DNA of 64,000 nt, from positions 1-64,000 of the forward strand of contig JAPNUO010000005.1 of NCBI GenBank assembly GCA_026627065.1, written 5' to 3'. This document shows positions 1 through 8,856 of the stretch, piece by piece; positions within the stretch are counted from its first letter, which is position 1; each line of letters opens with the position of its first letter. The DNA is from Bacillota bacterium. Lineage in GTDB: Bacteria; Bacillota; Sulfobacillia; Sulfobacillales; Sulfobacillaceae. The notes under the pieces were generated by a model. That model was not told the origin of the DNA. It worked only from the letters and a program-made list of their open reading frames with translations, and ran no database searches. Both the position numbers and the translations under genes were made by a program.

Positions 1-136
1 GGCGTCGGAGTCGGTGCAGGGCGGCGGGTGTGCACCCGTTCCCATGCCGCACACGGACGTGCCCCCCGCCGCCGCGCCGGCAGACTGGCGCCGCCGGGCG
101 CTGGAAGGCCGCGTCGTGCCGACTCCTTATGCTGGC

Positions 137-164
137 CACCCTCGCTGCCCGCGAGGGTGTTTTT
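137..164 (+). terminator. Rho-independent terminator of an upstream gene
   Basis: A perfect 9-bp stem (137-145 with 151-159) encloses a 5-nt loop and is followed by five T residues (160-164). It would end a plus-strand transcript entering from outside the window. Bases 1-136 are open in all three plus frames and show no convincing protein, so the end of the upstream gene cannot be placed. Confidence 0.75.
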
Positions 165-355
165 CTATGGGCAGGAGACGCGGCGACCACAGCAATTGGG
201 GACGGAGCTGGGCGTTGCCGGCGCCCGGCGCTTGGGGTAGACTCATGGCGTAGCCGAACGGCCCGCAATTGTCCAGAGCGAAGTGTCCGGATACCAGTCA
301 CGCGGGATCCTCAGGGCCGTGAGCCAACCGAATCCATGGGGTGCAGGAGGACAGG
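165..355. other. intergenic stretch before the exopolysaccharide genes
   Basis: Between the terminator and the glycosyltransferase there is about 190 nt with no convincing gene. Short open frames cross it in all forward frames but have no start context or recognisable protein. The promoter of the downstream three-gene cluster should lie here; I see no clear -35/-10 pair. Confidence 0.4.
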
Positions 356-1483
356 GTGCGCGTTTTAATGATTTCGAAAGCGTGCGTGACGGCGACATAC
401 CGCACGAAGGTGGCCCGCTTAAATCGGTATCCGGATTTGGATATGGGGCTCTTGGTCCCCACGAAGTGGGGAGCCCTTCCCTTCGAAAGTGACCCCAGCG
501 ATGGTGAATATGCGCTGTTCCGGGCAGACGTTCCGCTCAGTGGGCGGAACCACTTCCACTGGTACCCGGGCCTGGCGGGCTATGTTCGCCAGTTTCGTCC
601 CGACTTGATTCACATTGACGAGGAACCGTATAGCGTCGTGACCTGGCAGGCGCTCAGAGTAGCGGAGGCTTTCAGGATTCCCAGCCTCTTTTTTACCTGG
701 CAAAATATTGAAAAGCGGTATCCTTTACCCTTTTCGGCCATGGAGCACTACGCGTATCGCCGCACCGTCGGCGCCATCGCTGGCAATCAAGAAGCGGAAG
801 AGGTCTTGCGCCATAAAGGGTATCGGCAGCCGATTTGGATCATTCCGCAATTTGGCACCGACGTGTCGATGTTTTTTCCGCGCGAGCGCACGCCCATCCG
901 TGCGCGTTACGGCGTATCGGGGTCGTTTGTTGTCGGCTACGTGGGACGTCTGGTCGAAGACAAGGGCATCGGCGACCTTTTGGCGGCGGTGACGCCGCTG
1001 CTCAAGGCGGATCGGGAGATGGGCCTGGTGGTGGTCGGTCGCGGACCCATGTCGGAGGCGGTCAAAAGCTGGTCCACTCAGGAACAGCTCCAGCGTCAAG
1101 TGACAGTGGTGCCGTGGGTGGCCTCGGACGCCATGGGCGAGGTGATGAATCTGATGGACGTGCTCGTCTTGCCGTCACGCACGACGCCGCGGTGGAAAGA
1201 GCAATTTGGCCGCGTGCTGACAGAGGCCATGGCCTCCGGCGACGTCGTGGTGGGTTCAGACAGCGGCGAGATCCCGCACGTCATTGGAGATGCCGGTCTG
1301 GTGTTCCCGGAAGGCGATGCGGCAGCCCTGAGGGAAGCGATAGCGCGGCTGCGGCACAATCCGGACGAGTACGCGCGCTTGCGCCAGCGGGGCTTGGATC
1401 GGGTGCGGGCTTACTTTACCCAGGACGTGATCGCCGAAAGAACACGCGAAGTTTATCTTGCGCTAGGAGGCCTGAGTGGATGA
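356..1483 (+). CDS. Family 4 glycosyltransferase
   Basis: A 375-residue GT-B glycosyltransferase of the GT4 type, expected to transfer a sugar from a nucleotide donor to a lipid-linked or growing polysaccharide on the cytoplasmic face. The C-terminal half carries the Glycos_transf_1 pattern: 'VGYVGRLVEDKGI', then 'VVGRGP', then 'EQFGRVLTEAMA' with the donor-binding E-x7-E region, then 'GEIPHVIGDAGLVF'. The start at GTG 356 (MRVLMISK) is preferred over the in-frame GTG 341, because AGGAGG at 345-350 lies five bases before 356. Its stop overlaps the start of the UDP-glucose dehydrogenase gene (ATGA), so the two are coupled. Donor and acceptor cannot be read from sequence; the UDP-sugar genes downstream suggest a glucuronate- or xylose-containing exopolysaccharide. 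Confidence 0.85.
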   Translation: MRVLMISKACVTATYRTKVARLNRYPDLDMGLLVPTKWGALPFESDPSDGEYALFRADVPLSGRNHFHWYPGLAGYVRQFRPDLIHIDEEPYSVVTWQALRVAEAFRIPSLFFTWQNIEKRYPLPFSAMEHYAYRRTVGAIAGNQEAEEVLRHKGYRQPIWIIPQFGTDVSMFFPRERTPIRARYGVSGSFVVGYVGRLVEDKGIGDLLAAVTPLLKADREMGLVVVGRGPMSEAVKSWSTQEQLQRQVTVVPWVASDAMGEVMNLMDVLVLPSRTTPRWKEQFGRVLTEAMASGDVVVGSDSGEIPHVIGDAGLVFPEGDAAALREAIARLRHNPDEYARLRQRGLDRVRAYFTQDVIAERTREVYLALGGLSG

Positions 1484-2859
1484 ATGTGGCCGTATTTGGA
1501 GCAGGGTATGTAGGCTTGGTCACGGGCGCAGTGTTTGCGGATTTGGGCCACGACGTGATCTTGGTGGAAGTGTCCCAAGCGAAAATTGAGGCCATACGCG
1601 AGGGCCGCTCGCCTATTTACGAAGCCGGGCTGGACAGCATGCTGTCCCGCGTCGTGCGGAGCAACCGCCTGAAGGTGACCGACGAGCCTCGCGAGGCGGT
1701 CGCCGGGTCCGACGTGATTTTTGTGACGGTGGGCACGCCGCCCCTGCCCAACGGTGAAGCGGACATGCGTCATGTGCGCGACGCCGCGCTGGCGATTGGC
1801 CGTTCGCTCTCTTCCGACCGCCGCCGGGTCATCGTCAATAAAGCCACAGTCCCCATTGGCTCGGCCAATCTGGTGGAAATTTGGATACAAGATGGGTATG
1901 GCGCCGCGCATCCGGGCGAAACCTTGTCGTCGGAGTGGTTTGCCGTCGCGTCGAATCCCGAATTTTTGCGAGAAGGCACGGCCATTGACGATACATTGTA
2001 CGCCGACCGCATCGTGATCGGCACCGACAAAGAGTGGGCGGTCGAGCGCCTCCGCGAACTCTACGATCCCATTGTCCGCCAATCGTTCAATCCGCCGCCG
2101 GAGTCTCAGCGGCCGCCGGGCTTTGATCACGTGCCGCTCATTGTGACGGACCGCATTTCCGCGGAATTGATCAAATACGCGGCCAACGCCTTTTTGGCCA
2201 CCAAGATTTCGTTCGCCAATGAAATTGCCAATGTGGCGGACCGGGTGGGCGCCGACGTCAAGGAAGTGATGCGGGGCATTGGCTTGGACGCCCGCATCGG
2301 GCCGCGGTTTCTCAATGCCGGCATCGGCTGGGGCGGCAGCTGTCTCGGCAAGGATCTGGCCGCGCTGACGGTGATGGCGGAGAATTACGGGTATGTCCCG
2401 CGGCTCTTGAAGGCGGCCGCCGACGTCAACCGGGACCAGCGCCTGCTGGCCGTGAAGCTGGTCCAAGAGGAGCTGAAGACCATCAAAGGCCGGCGCGTTG
2501 CGCTGTGGGGGCTGGCGTTTAAACCGGGGACCGACGACCTTCGAGACGCCCCGTCGCTCACCATTATTGACGAGCTCTTGCGGCTCGGAGCCCGGGTACG
2601 CGTTTACGATCCCGTCGCCATGGACAACCTCAGGCGGCAAGCGCCAGACCTGGCGGTCGAGTACGCCAGGACCGCCTATGAGGCGCTGGAGGGCGCAGAC
2701 GCCTTGATTCTCGTGACAGAATGGCCGGAATTTCGCGAGGTGCCGCCTCAGGATGTCAAGGCGCGGCTGACGCAAGGCGTCGTGATTGACGGCCGCAATC
2801 TCTGGGAGCCCGGCGCCATGCGTGCCGCGGGACTGCGTTACCGAGCGATTGGACGATAG
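1480..2859 (+). CDS. ugd: UDP-glucose 6-dehydrogenase
   Basis: A 459-residue UDP-glucose/GDP-mannose dehydrogenase family enzyme that oxidises UDP-glucose twice with NAD to UDP-glucuronate. The N-terminal Rossmann motif is GAGYVGL. The central domain has 'FVTVGTPPLPNGEAD', 'SNPEFLREGTAIDD' and 'LIKYAANAFLATKISFANE'. The catalytic cysteine sits in 'GIGWGGSCLGKDL', and the C-terminal domain has 'WGLAFKPGTDDLRDAPS'. Length is normal for the family. It overlaps the glycosyltransferase by 4 nt and is followed 11 nt later by a UDP-glucuronate decarboxylase, so its product probably feeds that enzyme and exopolysaccharide synthesis. The substrate could be another UDP-hexose, but the decarboxylase neighbour favours UDP-glucose. 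Confidence 0.92.
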   Translation: MNVAVFGAGYVGLVTGAVFADLGHDVILVEVSQAKIEAIREGRSPIYEAGLDSMLSRVVRSNRLKVTDEPREAVAGSDVIFVTVGTPPLPNGEADMRHVRDAALAIGRSLSSDRRRVIVNKATVPIGSANLVEIWIQDGYGAAHPGETLSSEWFAVASNPEFLREGTAIDDTLYADRIVIGTDKEWAVERLRELYDPIVRQSFNPPPESQRPPGFDHVPLIVTDRISAELIKYAANAFLATKISFANEIANVADRVGADVKEVMRGIGLDARIGPRFLNAGIGWGGSCLGKDLAALTVMAENYGYVPRLLKAAADVNRDQRLLAVKLVQEELKTIKGRRVALWGLAFKPGTDDLRDAPSLTIIDELLRLGARVRVYDPVAMDNLRRQAPDLAVEYARTAYEALEGADALILVTEWPEFREVPPQDVKARLTQGVVIDGRNLWEPGAMRAAGLRYRAIGR

Positions 2860-2870
2860 GAGGGGGAAGC

Positions 2871-3815
2871 ATGGGAACAGCGGTGGTGACGGGCGGCGCC
2901 GGCTTTGTGGGCAGTCATCTGGTGGATCGCCTGATGCAGGAAGGGTGGCGCGTGTGGGTGCTGGACAACTGCTCGACCGGCACCTGGGCCAATCTGGCCC
3001 ACCACGCCAGTGACCGCCTGGTGCGGGTCACCTGGGACGTGTCGCAGCCGTGGCCGCGACCCCAGTTGCCGGAGCGCGCCGATGTGGTGTTTCATTTGGC
3101 GTCGCCGGCGTCTCCCGTGCATTATCGCCGGCTGGCGGTGGAAACCTTAATGGTGAATTCCGTGGGGACCAAGCATGCGCTGGACGCCGCCTTGGACTGG
3201 GGCGCGCGGTTTGTGCTGACGTCCACATCCGAGGCGTATGGCGATCCGCAAGTGAGCCCCCAGCCCGAATCCTATTGGGGGCATGTCAACCCGGTTGGCC
3301 CGCGGTCTTGTTACGACGAGTCCAAGCGCTTTGCGGAAGCCTTAACGTCGGAGTACGTGAGAAGTTTCAAGCTGGACGCGCGCATCCTTCGGCTGTTCAA
3401 CTGTTACGGGCCGCGAATGCAGCGCGAGGATGGGCGAGTGGTGCCCAACTTTGTGTGGCAGGCCCTGCAGGGCAAGCCTTTGACCGTTTACGGCGACGGC
3501 CAGCAAACCCGGAGCTTTTGTTACGTGTCTGACGAGGTGGAGGCCATTTGGCGCGCGGCCATCGTCGATGGGCTGGCGGGCGAAGTGATTAACATCGGGA
3601 ATCCCGAGGAGCGCACGATCCGGCATTTTGCCGAAGTCGTCGCCGAGGTGGCGGGCATTCCGCTGACCATCGAATGGCGTCCGCTGCCGCCGGACGATCC
3701 CACCAACCGCTGTCCGGACATTGCTAAAGCGCGCACCTTGCTACAATGGGAACCCCAAGTCTCATTGACCGACGGGCTCCGGGAGACATTGAAGTATTTT
3801 CGCGCGCAATTGTGA
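2871..3815 (+). CDS. UDP-glucuronate decarboxylase (UDP-xylose synthase)
   Basis: A 314-residue extended short-chain dehydrogenase. It starts with the NAD-binding motif GGAGFVGSHL and has the catalytic Y-x3-K in 'SCYDESKRFAEAL' with the Ser/Thr of 'TSTSEAYG'. The signatures 'HLASPASPVHY', 'NPVGPRSCYDE', 'YGPRM' and 'YGDGQQTRSFCYV' are typical of UDP-glucuronate decarboxylases rather than UDP-glucose 4-epimerases. The reaction oxidises C4 of UDP-glucuronate, decarboxylates and reduces to UDP-xylose. A strong AGGAGG site (2858-2863) overlaps the stop of the dehydrogenase gene that makes the substrate. A plain epimerase is the main alternative. Confidence 0.88.
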   Translation: MGTAVVTGGAGFVGSHLVDRLMQEGWRVWVLDNCSTGTWANLAHHASDRLVRVTWDVSQPWPRPQLPERADVVFHLASPASPVHYRRLAVETLMVNSVGTKHALDAALDWGARFVLTSTSEAYGDPQVSPQPESYWGHVNPVGPRSCYDESKRFAEALTSEYVRSFKLDARILRLFNCYGPRMQREDGRVVPNFVWQALQGKPLTVYGDGQQTRSFCYVSDEVEAIWRAAIVDGLAGEVINIGNPEERTIRHFAEVVAEVAGIPLTIEWRPLPPDDPTNRCPDIAKARTLLQWEPQVSLTDGLRETLKYFRAQL

Positions 3816-3886
3816 CGGCGCGTTGGAGACCGTTGCCTCTCTGGAACGCAGGGAAAGATCGGGGGGACGCCTTTTTTGTCTATGAC

Positions 3887-4195
3887 CTAGGCGGGCCGGT
3901 GTGGGACAAATCCTAGGCACCTGAGCAGCTTGGCAAGGAGGCCGAGCGCCATGACCAGGATAACGGCGAGGGACCAGCTCCATCGCGAGTCCATGACGTT
4001 AAAACGCCCATCCATGGCTTCAAAGCGCCGCTCGATGGTGGCAAACCGCTCGTTGACGTCCCTTTTGAAATCGGCGAGGTCCTGCTTGACCTCGGCGATT
4101 TGCATTTTGAGGTCGTCGAGGCGTTGGAGGATCAGCCAGCTTGCGCCGACTATGTCGTCGACGCCGGACGGGCGGGCCATGGGATCGTCCGCCAT
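3887..4195 (-). CDS. small coiled-coil membrane protein
   Basis: A 102-residue hypothetical protein. After a short N-terminus comes a heptad-rich coiled coil with the repeated pattern 'FATIERRFEAMDGRFNVMD', followed by one hydrophobic segment (SLAVILVMALGLLAKLL) near the C-terminus. It looks like the small coiled-coil proteins with a C-terminal anchor found in many bacteria. The start at 4195 (MADDP) is chosen because AGGTGG on the minus strand is 8 nt upstream; the ATG at 4201 would be only 2 nt away. It stands alone, convergent with the exopolysaccharide genes. Function unknown. Confidence 0.65.
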   Translation of the reverse strand: MADDPMARPSGVDDIVGASWLILQRLDDLKMQIAEVKQDLADFKRDVNERFATIERRFEAMDGRFNVMDSRWSWSLAVILVMALGLLAKLLRCLGFVPHRPA

Positions 4196-4318
4196 AAACA
4201 TCTCCACCTCGTTTCTTCCCTTAGTATCGCATCGGCGGCTTCTGGAAGGCTCGCGACATTTCGACCACGGTCGACAGCCAGTGAACTTGGAGTGAACATC
4301 GAATGAATTCCCCAACCG

Positions 4319-4347
4319 TTGCTTCTATTTAACTTATTTAATATAGT
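4319..4347 (+). promoter_or_regulatory. Promoter of the sulfatase/rhamnosidase operon
   Basis: TTGCTT (4319-4324), a 17-bp spacer and TATAGT (4342-4347) form a good sigma-A type promoter. The -10 region lies in an AT-rich stretch containing TAATATAGT, which matches the complement of the element shared by the promoters at 12992 and 27621. The leader to the ATG at 4433 is about 80 nt. Confidence 0.6.
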
Positions 4348-4432
4348 AGATGAGTGAAGAATCGGAAAGAGATGGGAAACGAAGACATTATTAAGAGAAG
4401 GGAATTGACAAAGGACGGGGGAGAAGAATGGC

Positions 4433-5473
4433 ATGAGTCAACACCGGGTGATTCTGGTCGGCGCCGGAGACATGGGCGGCCATCATGCGCGGGCCTGGGC
4501 CGCGGTTGGTCAGACGATAGCGGCGGTTGTGGATCCCGATGTCCAGCGTCGAGCCGCCCTGGCGGAGAATTATCAGGTGAGGGAGACCTTTTCGGATCTT
4601 GAAGAGGCGCTCGCGCGCTGTCCGGATGGCGACATTGTGGACGTGGCGGTGCCGCTCAAACATCACGCGCCGCTGGTCATTGCGGCGGCCCGCCGCGGTC
4701 GCCACGTGCTGGTCGAAAAACCGGTGGCCCGTACCCTCGCCGAAGTGGATGCCATGCAGGACGCGGTCAGCCGGGCGGGGGTGGTGGCCGCTGTAGGTTT
4801 CCAGCGCAATTTGTCCCCGGGCGTCGCCTTTCTGAGAGACTTGGTGCGCCAAAACCGGTTTGGCCGCCCGCTGCTCTTTACCGCCGAAGGATTTGCGGAA
4901 ATCCGTCCCAAGCGCTTTATGCACGATGCCGAGGATAACAATGGGCCGTTGGTGGACCTGCTGGGCCATTATTTTTTGCTGTGGGAGTCGGTGTTCGAAT
5001 CTCAACCGGAGCGCATTTACGCCGATGGTTTTGTTTTGGCCCACGATCGTCCGGAGCTGCAGCAGTTTGCCAAGAAGGCGATAGATACGGGCACCGTGGT
5101 GGTGCGCTATGCGTCGGGCGACGTGGCGACAATGACAGTCTCCTGGGGGCTCAGCCCCAAAACGCGGGTGCCCTGGGTGCCGGAACGGCTCTTTGGGCCG
5201 AACGCCGTCGCGATTGGCGGCGCCTTTAAGGACTTTACCTGGGAAGGGTTTACGATCATCGAGGGAGACCAGGAGACATTTCACCCCCTGCCCCTGGTCA
5301 ACCCCTTTGCCTTGCAAGCCCAAGCCTTTATCGAGGCGGTCGAAGGGCGGCGGCCCGCGCCTCCCTCGACGCTGGAAGACGGGCGGCGGATGCTCCGGCT
5401 GTCCTTGGCCGCCTTGCAATCCATCGCGACGGGAGAGCCGGTACACCTCGCGCTGGAACCGAAGGAAGGGTAG
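4433..5473 (+). CDS. Gfo/Idh/MocA family oxidoreductase
   Basis: A 346-residue NAD(P)-dependent sugar or inositol dehydrogenase. It opens with the Rossmann motif VGAGDMGGHHARAW, has the family's catalytic lysine motif EKPVA, and 'VDLLGHYF' occupies the usual D-x-x-G-H position. The C-terminal beta-sheet domain is complete. It is the first gene of a four-gene operon with a sulfatase-fold enzyme, an alpha/alpha-barrel protein and a rhamnosidase, so its substrate is probably a sugar or glycoside released from that glycan. Specificity cannot be read from sequence. The stop is one base before the next start. Confidence 0.85.
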   Translation: MSQHRVILVGAGDMGGHHARAWAAVGQTIAAVVDPDVQRRAALAENYQVRETFSDLEEALARCPDGDIVDVAVPLKHHAPLVIAAARRGRHVLVEKPVARTLAEVDAMQDAVSRAGVVAAVGFQRNLSPGVAFLRDLVRQNRFGRPLLFTAEGFAEIRPKRFMHDAEDNNGPLVDLLGHYFLLWESVFESQPERIYADGFVLAHDRPELQQFAKKAIDTGTVVVRYASGDVATMTVSWGLSPKTRVPWVPERLFGPNAVAIGGAFKDFTWEGFTIIEGDQETFHPLPLVNPFALQAQAFIEAVEGRRPAPPSTLEDGRRMLRLSLAALQSIATGEPVHLALEPKEG

Positions 5474-5474
5474 G

Positions 5475-6908
5475 ATGATGGTGCGCGGCCTGAACCTCGT
5501 GGTCATCTGCCTCGATACGTTCCGCTATGATTGCCTGACCCACCAGGCGCCTTGGCCGGTGTATCTGCCCCATTTGGATCGCCTGCGGGCGGAATCGACG
5601 GTGTACCAGCACGCCTATCCAGAAGGGCTTCCGACCATTCCCGTGCGCCGTGCCTATTTTACCGGCGAGCGTTCCTTTCCCTGGCGGTTTCGTTACGATA
5701 CCAAAGGATCTTGGCCAACAGGGCGGGGGTGGCACAAGATTCCGCCTGAACAGCCCACGTTGGCTGAAATTCTGCTGGAGGCCGGATATCAAACCGGGCT
5801 CGTCGCCGACACTTATCATCTCTTTAAACCGACGGGCAATTTTACCCGCGGATTTCTCGCCTACGAATTCGTGCGCGGATACGAGACAGACAATTACCGA
5901 GCAGGACGGATATCTCCTGAGACCCTGAGGCGCTTTGTGAAGCATCCCGATCCGGCGGCCAACCCTGTCTTAGTACAATACCTGTTAAACACCGAAGGGC
6001 GCGTGCGCGAGCAGGACTGGACCACGGCCCAAGTCTTCTTGCGCGCCTCGGACTTCGTGCTGAGCGCGAGCCGCCAGCAGCCGTTCTTTCTCTGGGTGGA
6101 TTCATTCGCGCCCCATGAGCCCTGGGATCCGCCCCGCCCTTACTTGGCCCTTTACGGCGAGGATCCCGAAGACGACAGCATCCTCACCCCTATTTATCCG
6201 GTGGGGTACACGGCGAACGATTTGTCGCCGCGGGAGATTGCGCGTACGCAGGCGCTGTATTTGGCCACCCTGACGTTTGTGGATCGCTGGGTGGGCTTCT
6301 TGCTCGACACCTTGGACCGTACGGGTCTCAGCCGAAACACCGTAGTGATGCTGGTTAACGACCACGGCACTGAGCTCATGGACCATGGGCAGTTTTCCAA
6401 GGCTCCGCAGCGCCTGTTTGATCACAACACCCACATGATCTGGATGATCCGGTATCCGGGAGAGTCTTCTCACGTGTCCGACGCGTTTGTCCAGAGTCAC
6501 GATGTCTTTCCCACGGCGTTGGAACTGTTGGACATGCCTCGACGGCCGGTAGCGGGCACCAGCGCCTGGCCTCTAAGGAGCGCGGCGCCCCAGCAGGGGC
6601 CGGAGGCTCTTGTGACAGGATGGGGCAGCCACGCGTCGGTGCGCACTCGGGCCTGGAATTTTGTCGTGAACTTTGAGGCACCGGAAGAACACAGCCTCTA
6701 TCACGTGGCAACCGACCCTCAAGAACGGCACGATGTTCACGAAGACCATCCGGACGTGGCCGCAGCGCTTCAGAAAATCCTGGAAGACTTGTTGGGCCAG
6801 ACGCTGCCGGCGCGGCTGAGCGACGACGTGAGGCCGAGCGACGCACCGGTGCGCACGTACTATCAATCGCGAATTGACCAGCGAAAGCGAGACGCAGGAT
6901 TTGTATGA
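5475..6908 (+). CDS. Sulfatase-fold (alkaline phosphatase superfamily) hydrolase lacking the FGly Cys
   Basis: A 477-residue protein of the sulfatase/alkaline phosphatase superfamily. It has the N-terminal metal-binding pattern 'VVICLDTFRYD', the active-site loop 'TIPVRRAYFTG' and the later metal motif 'NDHGTELMDHG'. In true sulfatases the loop is C/S-x-P-x-R, the Cys or Ser being turned into formylglycine; here that residue is Thr54. Thr nucleophiles are known in phosphodiesterase and phosphoglycerol-transferase members of the superfamily, so it may cleave a phosphoester, or be an unusual or inactive sulfatase. No signal peptide is visible. Start 5475 or 5478 (both ATG) after AAGGAAGGG. It overlaps the next gene by ATGA, indicating coupling. 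Confidence 0.8.
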   Translation: MMVRGLNLVVICLDTFRYDCLTHQAPWPVYLPHLDRLRAESTVYQHAYPEGLPTIPVRRAYFTGERSFPWRFRYDTKGSWPTGRGWHKIPPEQPTLAEILLEAGYQTGLVADTYHLFKPTGNFTRGFLAYEFVRGYETDNYRAGRISPETLRRFVKHPDPAANPVLVQYLLNTEGRVREQDWTTAQVFLRASDFVLSASRQQPFFLWVDSFAPHEPWDPPRPYLALYGEDPEDDSILTPIYPVGYTANDLSPREIARTQALYLATLTFVDRWVGFLLDTLDRTGLSRNTVVMLVNDHGTELMDHGQFSKAPQRLFDHNTHMIWMIRYPGESSHVSDAFVQSHDVFPTALELLDMPRRPVAGTSAWPLRSAAPQQGPEALVTGWGSHASVRTRAWNFVVNFEAPEEHSLYHVATDPQERHDVHEDHPDVAAALQKILEDLLGQTLPARLSDDVRPSDAPVRTYYQSRIDQRKRDAGFV

Positions 6909-8842
6909 ACGGAAGGTCGCAGGAATACTTGACGCTCACGGTGGTGGAAGGCGAAAGGCCGGAAGCGCCTGAAGACATCGCGCAGTGGATAGGCGATGTC
7001 GAGCGACACCAAGGCGAAGCCCGGCAACTCGCGTACGCCGTGGTGCGAAAAACCGTTGGAGAGAGCCTGGAGGAGTGGACGCTCACCCTGACCAACCGGG
7101 GGCCCGCGCGGCCCCTGCGATTTGGGGTGCGCTGGCGGTTTTGGGCCGACGCGCCGCCTTGCTGGCTTGTGCCAGGCATGTTTTACAAGACGAACCGGCC
7201 CGAGGAGAGCACCCGGCTGTACCCGCGTTTTGCGGCCCGTCCTACACCGGCAGACGATCCGTTTACCGCCGCTGCCTGGGCTTTTCGGGGCGACCGGTTG
7301 CCGGTGCCTGCCGTGTTTGCGCAGCAGGCCGACGGGCGCTGGTATGGCCTCTCGACCGCGGCGGAGGGGCCGCACGGTCAACGCGGCGTCGCCTTTGGGT
7401 ATGACGCGGCCGACCACCGCGCCTATATCGGCCTCAATCTTCCCTACGAGGAAGCTCCCCTCGCCTACACCACAGGGGTGCGGGAGCCGGCTTATGAAGC
7501 TGACTGGCTTGTGCTCAGCCGCGACGAGCAAGTCACCTGGGTCTTTTACCGTTTTGTCGGCCCGCGCGCCCCGCATGGCTACGATCCGTTCGTTCGCTAT
7601 CTGTACCGGCAGTACTCGGCGGCCTCTCCGCTCAATCCCTGGATGAGCGTGGAGGAGGCGGCCGATCTGACGGCTTATGGCCTTTACCGCTGGCATTACG
7701 CGCCGGCGGACCGGGCGCTGTACGAAACGGTGGCTTTCGACCGCGAAGGGTACGACGGCGATCGCCGGCACATGCACGTCGGATGGGTCAGCGGGGCACC
7801 CTGGGCCTACGCCTTGCTGCAGCACGGGCTCCGGGTGGAAAACCGCGCCTACTGCGACGCCGCGCGGGAGGTTCTGGATCACATTACCGAAGGCATGGCC
7901 CCGGCGGGGATCCTGTACGGCGAATGGACCCAGGAAAGCGGCTTTCAACCCGGGTGGACGGGCAGCAGCGGCGCCGTCCACACGCGCACATTGGGCGAAG
8001 CGGTGTGGTTTCTCTTGCGGGCATGGGATCGAGACCGCGCATGCGGCATGACTCACCCCCAATGGGAAGCGGTCGTCCGTGCCCACCTCGACTTTCTCGC
8101 GGAAATTGAGCGCAACGGCAACCTTGGCACCTATTACGATCCTCTTCAGCGGGGGCGCGTGCTTCGATGGGACGGCACCGGGGGCCTGATTTGGATTCCT
8201 GCCTTGGTGGCGGCAAGCCGCATTTTTGGTGAACAGCACTGGCTCGATTTGGCCCAAAGGGCGGGGCGCTACTATGCGGCATCGGTGATCGAGGGCGACC
8301 TCTACGGGGCGCCTGAGGATGTCGACCGGAGCCCCTCGTCGGAAGACGGATACAACGCGGTCATCGCTTACGTTCATCTGTACGAGGCAACCCAGGACCC
8401 AGATTGGCTAGAGTTGGCCAGAATGAGCGCTCAATGGACGTTAACCTTTCGGTGGACGCACAATTTGTCGTTTTCGCCCCACACCATTCTGGGCGCGTAC
8501 GATTTTCGGACGCGGGGGGCGGATCTAGCCTCTCCGGCCAACAACCACCTGCACAGCTATGGGCTCTTGGCGTTGCCGGAATTCCTGCGCCTCAGCGATT
8601 ACACGCGCGACCACTACTTTCGCGAGCGCACCCGCGACAACCTCTTCTGCTTTTTGCAGTTTATCGCCCGCGCGGACGGCGACTTCAACGCCCTTCGCGG
8701 AATGGTCGGGGAGCGGTATTACCAAACCGACTGGGCTCAGCCCAAGGGCAAAATTTTGGCGCTCTCCCATGCCTGGTGCGCGGGCGTGATGCTCTATGCG
8801 GCGGAATCGCTCATTCAAGCAGGCGAACGGCTCGAATCATGA
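6905..8842 (+). CDS. unclassified alpha/alpha-barrel carbohydrate-active protein
   Basis: A 645-residue protein I cannot assign to a family. The N-terminal ~250 residues look like a beta-rich domain (alternating strands, 'LTLTNRGPARPLRFGVRWRF'). The remainder looks like an (alpha/alpha)6 toroid of the kind found in glycoside hydrolases, lyases and epimerases, with helical repeats such as 'WLDLAQRAGRYYAAS' and 'WLELARMSAQWTLTF' and aromatic or acidic loops ('YGEWTQESG', 'SSEDGYNAVIAYVHLYEA', 'NNHLHSYGLLALPEF'). It has no signal peptide. It is translationally coupled to the sulfatase-fold gene before it and the GH78 gene after it, so a role in processing a rhamnose-containing oligosaccharide is a reasonable inference. 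Confidence 0.6.
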   Translation: MNGRSQEYLTLTVVEGERPEAPEDIAQWIGDVERHQGEARQLAYAVVRKTVGESLEEWTLTLTNRGPARPLRFGVRWRFWADAPPCWLVPGMFYKTNRPEESTRLYPRFAARPTPADDPFTAAAWAFRGDRLPVPAVFAQQADGRWYGLSTAAEGPHGQRGVAFGYDAADHRAYIGLNLPYEEAPLAYTTGVREPAYEADWLVLSRDEQVTWVFYRFVGPRAPHGYDPFVRYLYRQYSAASPLNPWMSVEEAADLTAYGLYRWHYAPADRALYETVAFDREGYDGDRRHMHVGWVSGAPWAYALLQHGLRVENRAYCDAAREVLDHITEGMAPAGILYGEWTQESGFQPGWTGSSGAVHTRTLGEAVWFLLRAWDRDRACGMTHPQWEAVVRAHLDFLAEIERNGNLGTYYDPLQRGRVLRWDGTGGLIWIPALVAASRIFGEQHWLDLAQRAGRYYAASVIEGDLYGAPEDVDRSPSSEDGYNAVIAYVHLYEATQDPDWLELARMSAQWTLTFRWTHNLSFSPHTILGAYDFRTRGADLASPANNHLHSYGLLALPEFLRLSDYTRDHYFRERTRDNLFCFLQFIARADGDFNALRGMVGERYYQTDWAQPKGKILALSHAWCAGVMLYAAESLIQAGERLES

Positions 8843-8856
8843 CGGGAGGGAGTGGC

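Noticed and set aside
1453..2775. Long minus-strand open frame opposite the UDP-glucose dehydrogenase gene
   Set aside because: It mirrors a clear plus-strand gene in GC-rich DNA and codes for no recognisable protein. The same holds for 6863-8377, 37009-38424 and 51927-53285 on the minus strand.
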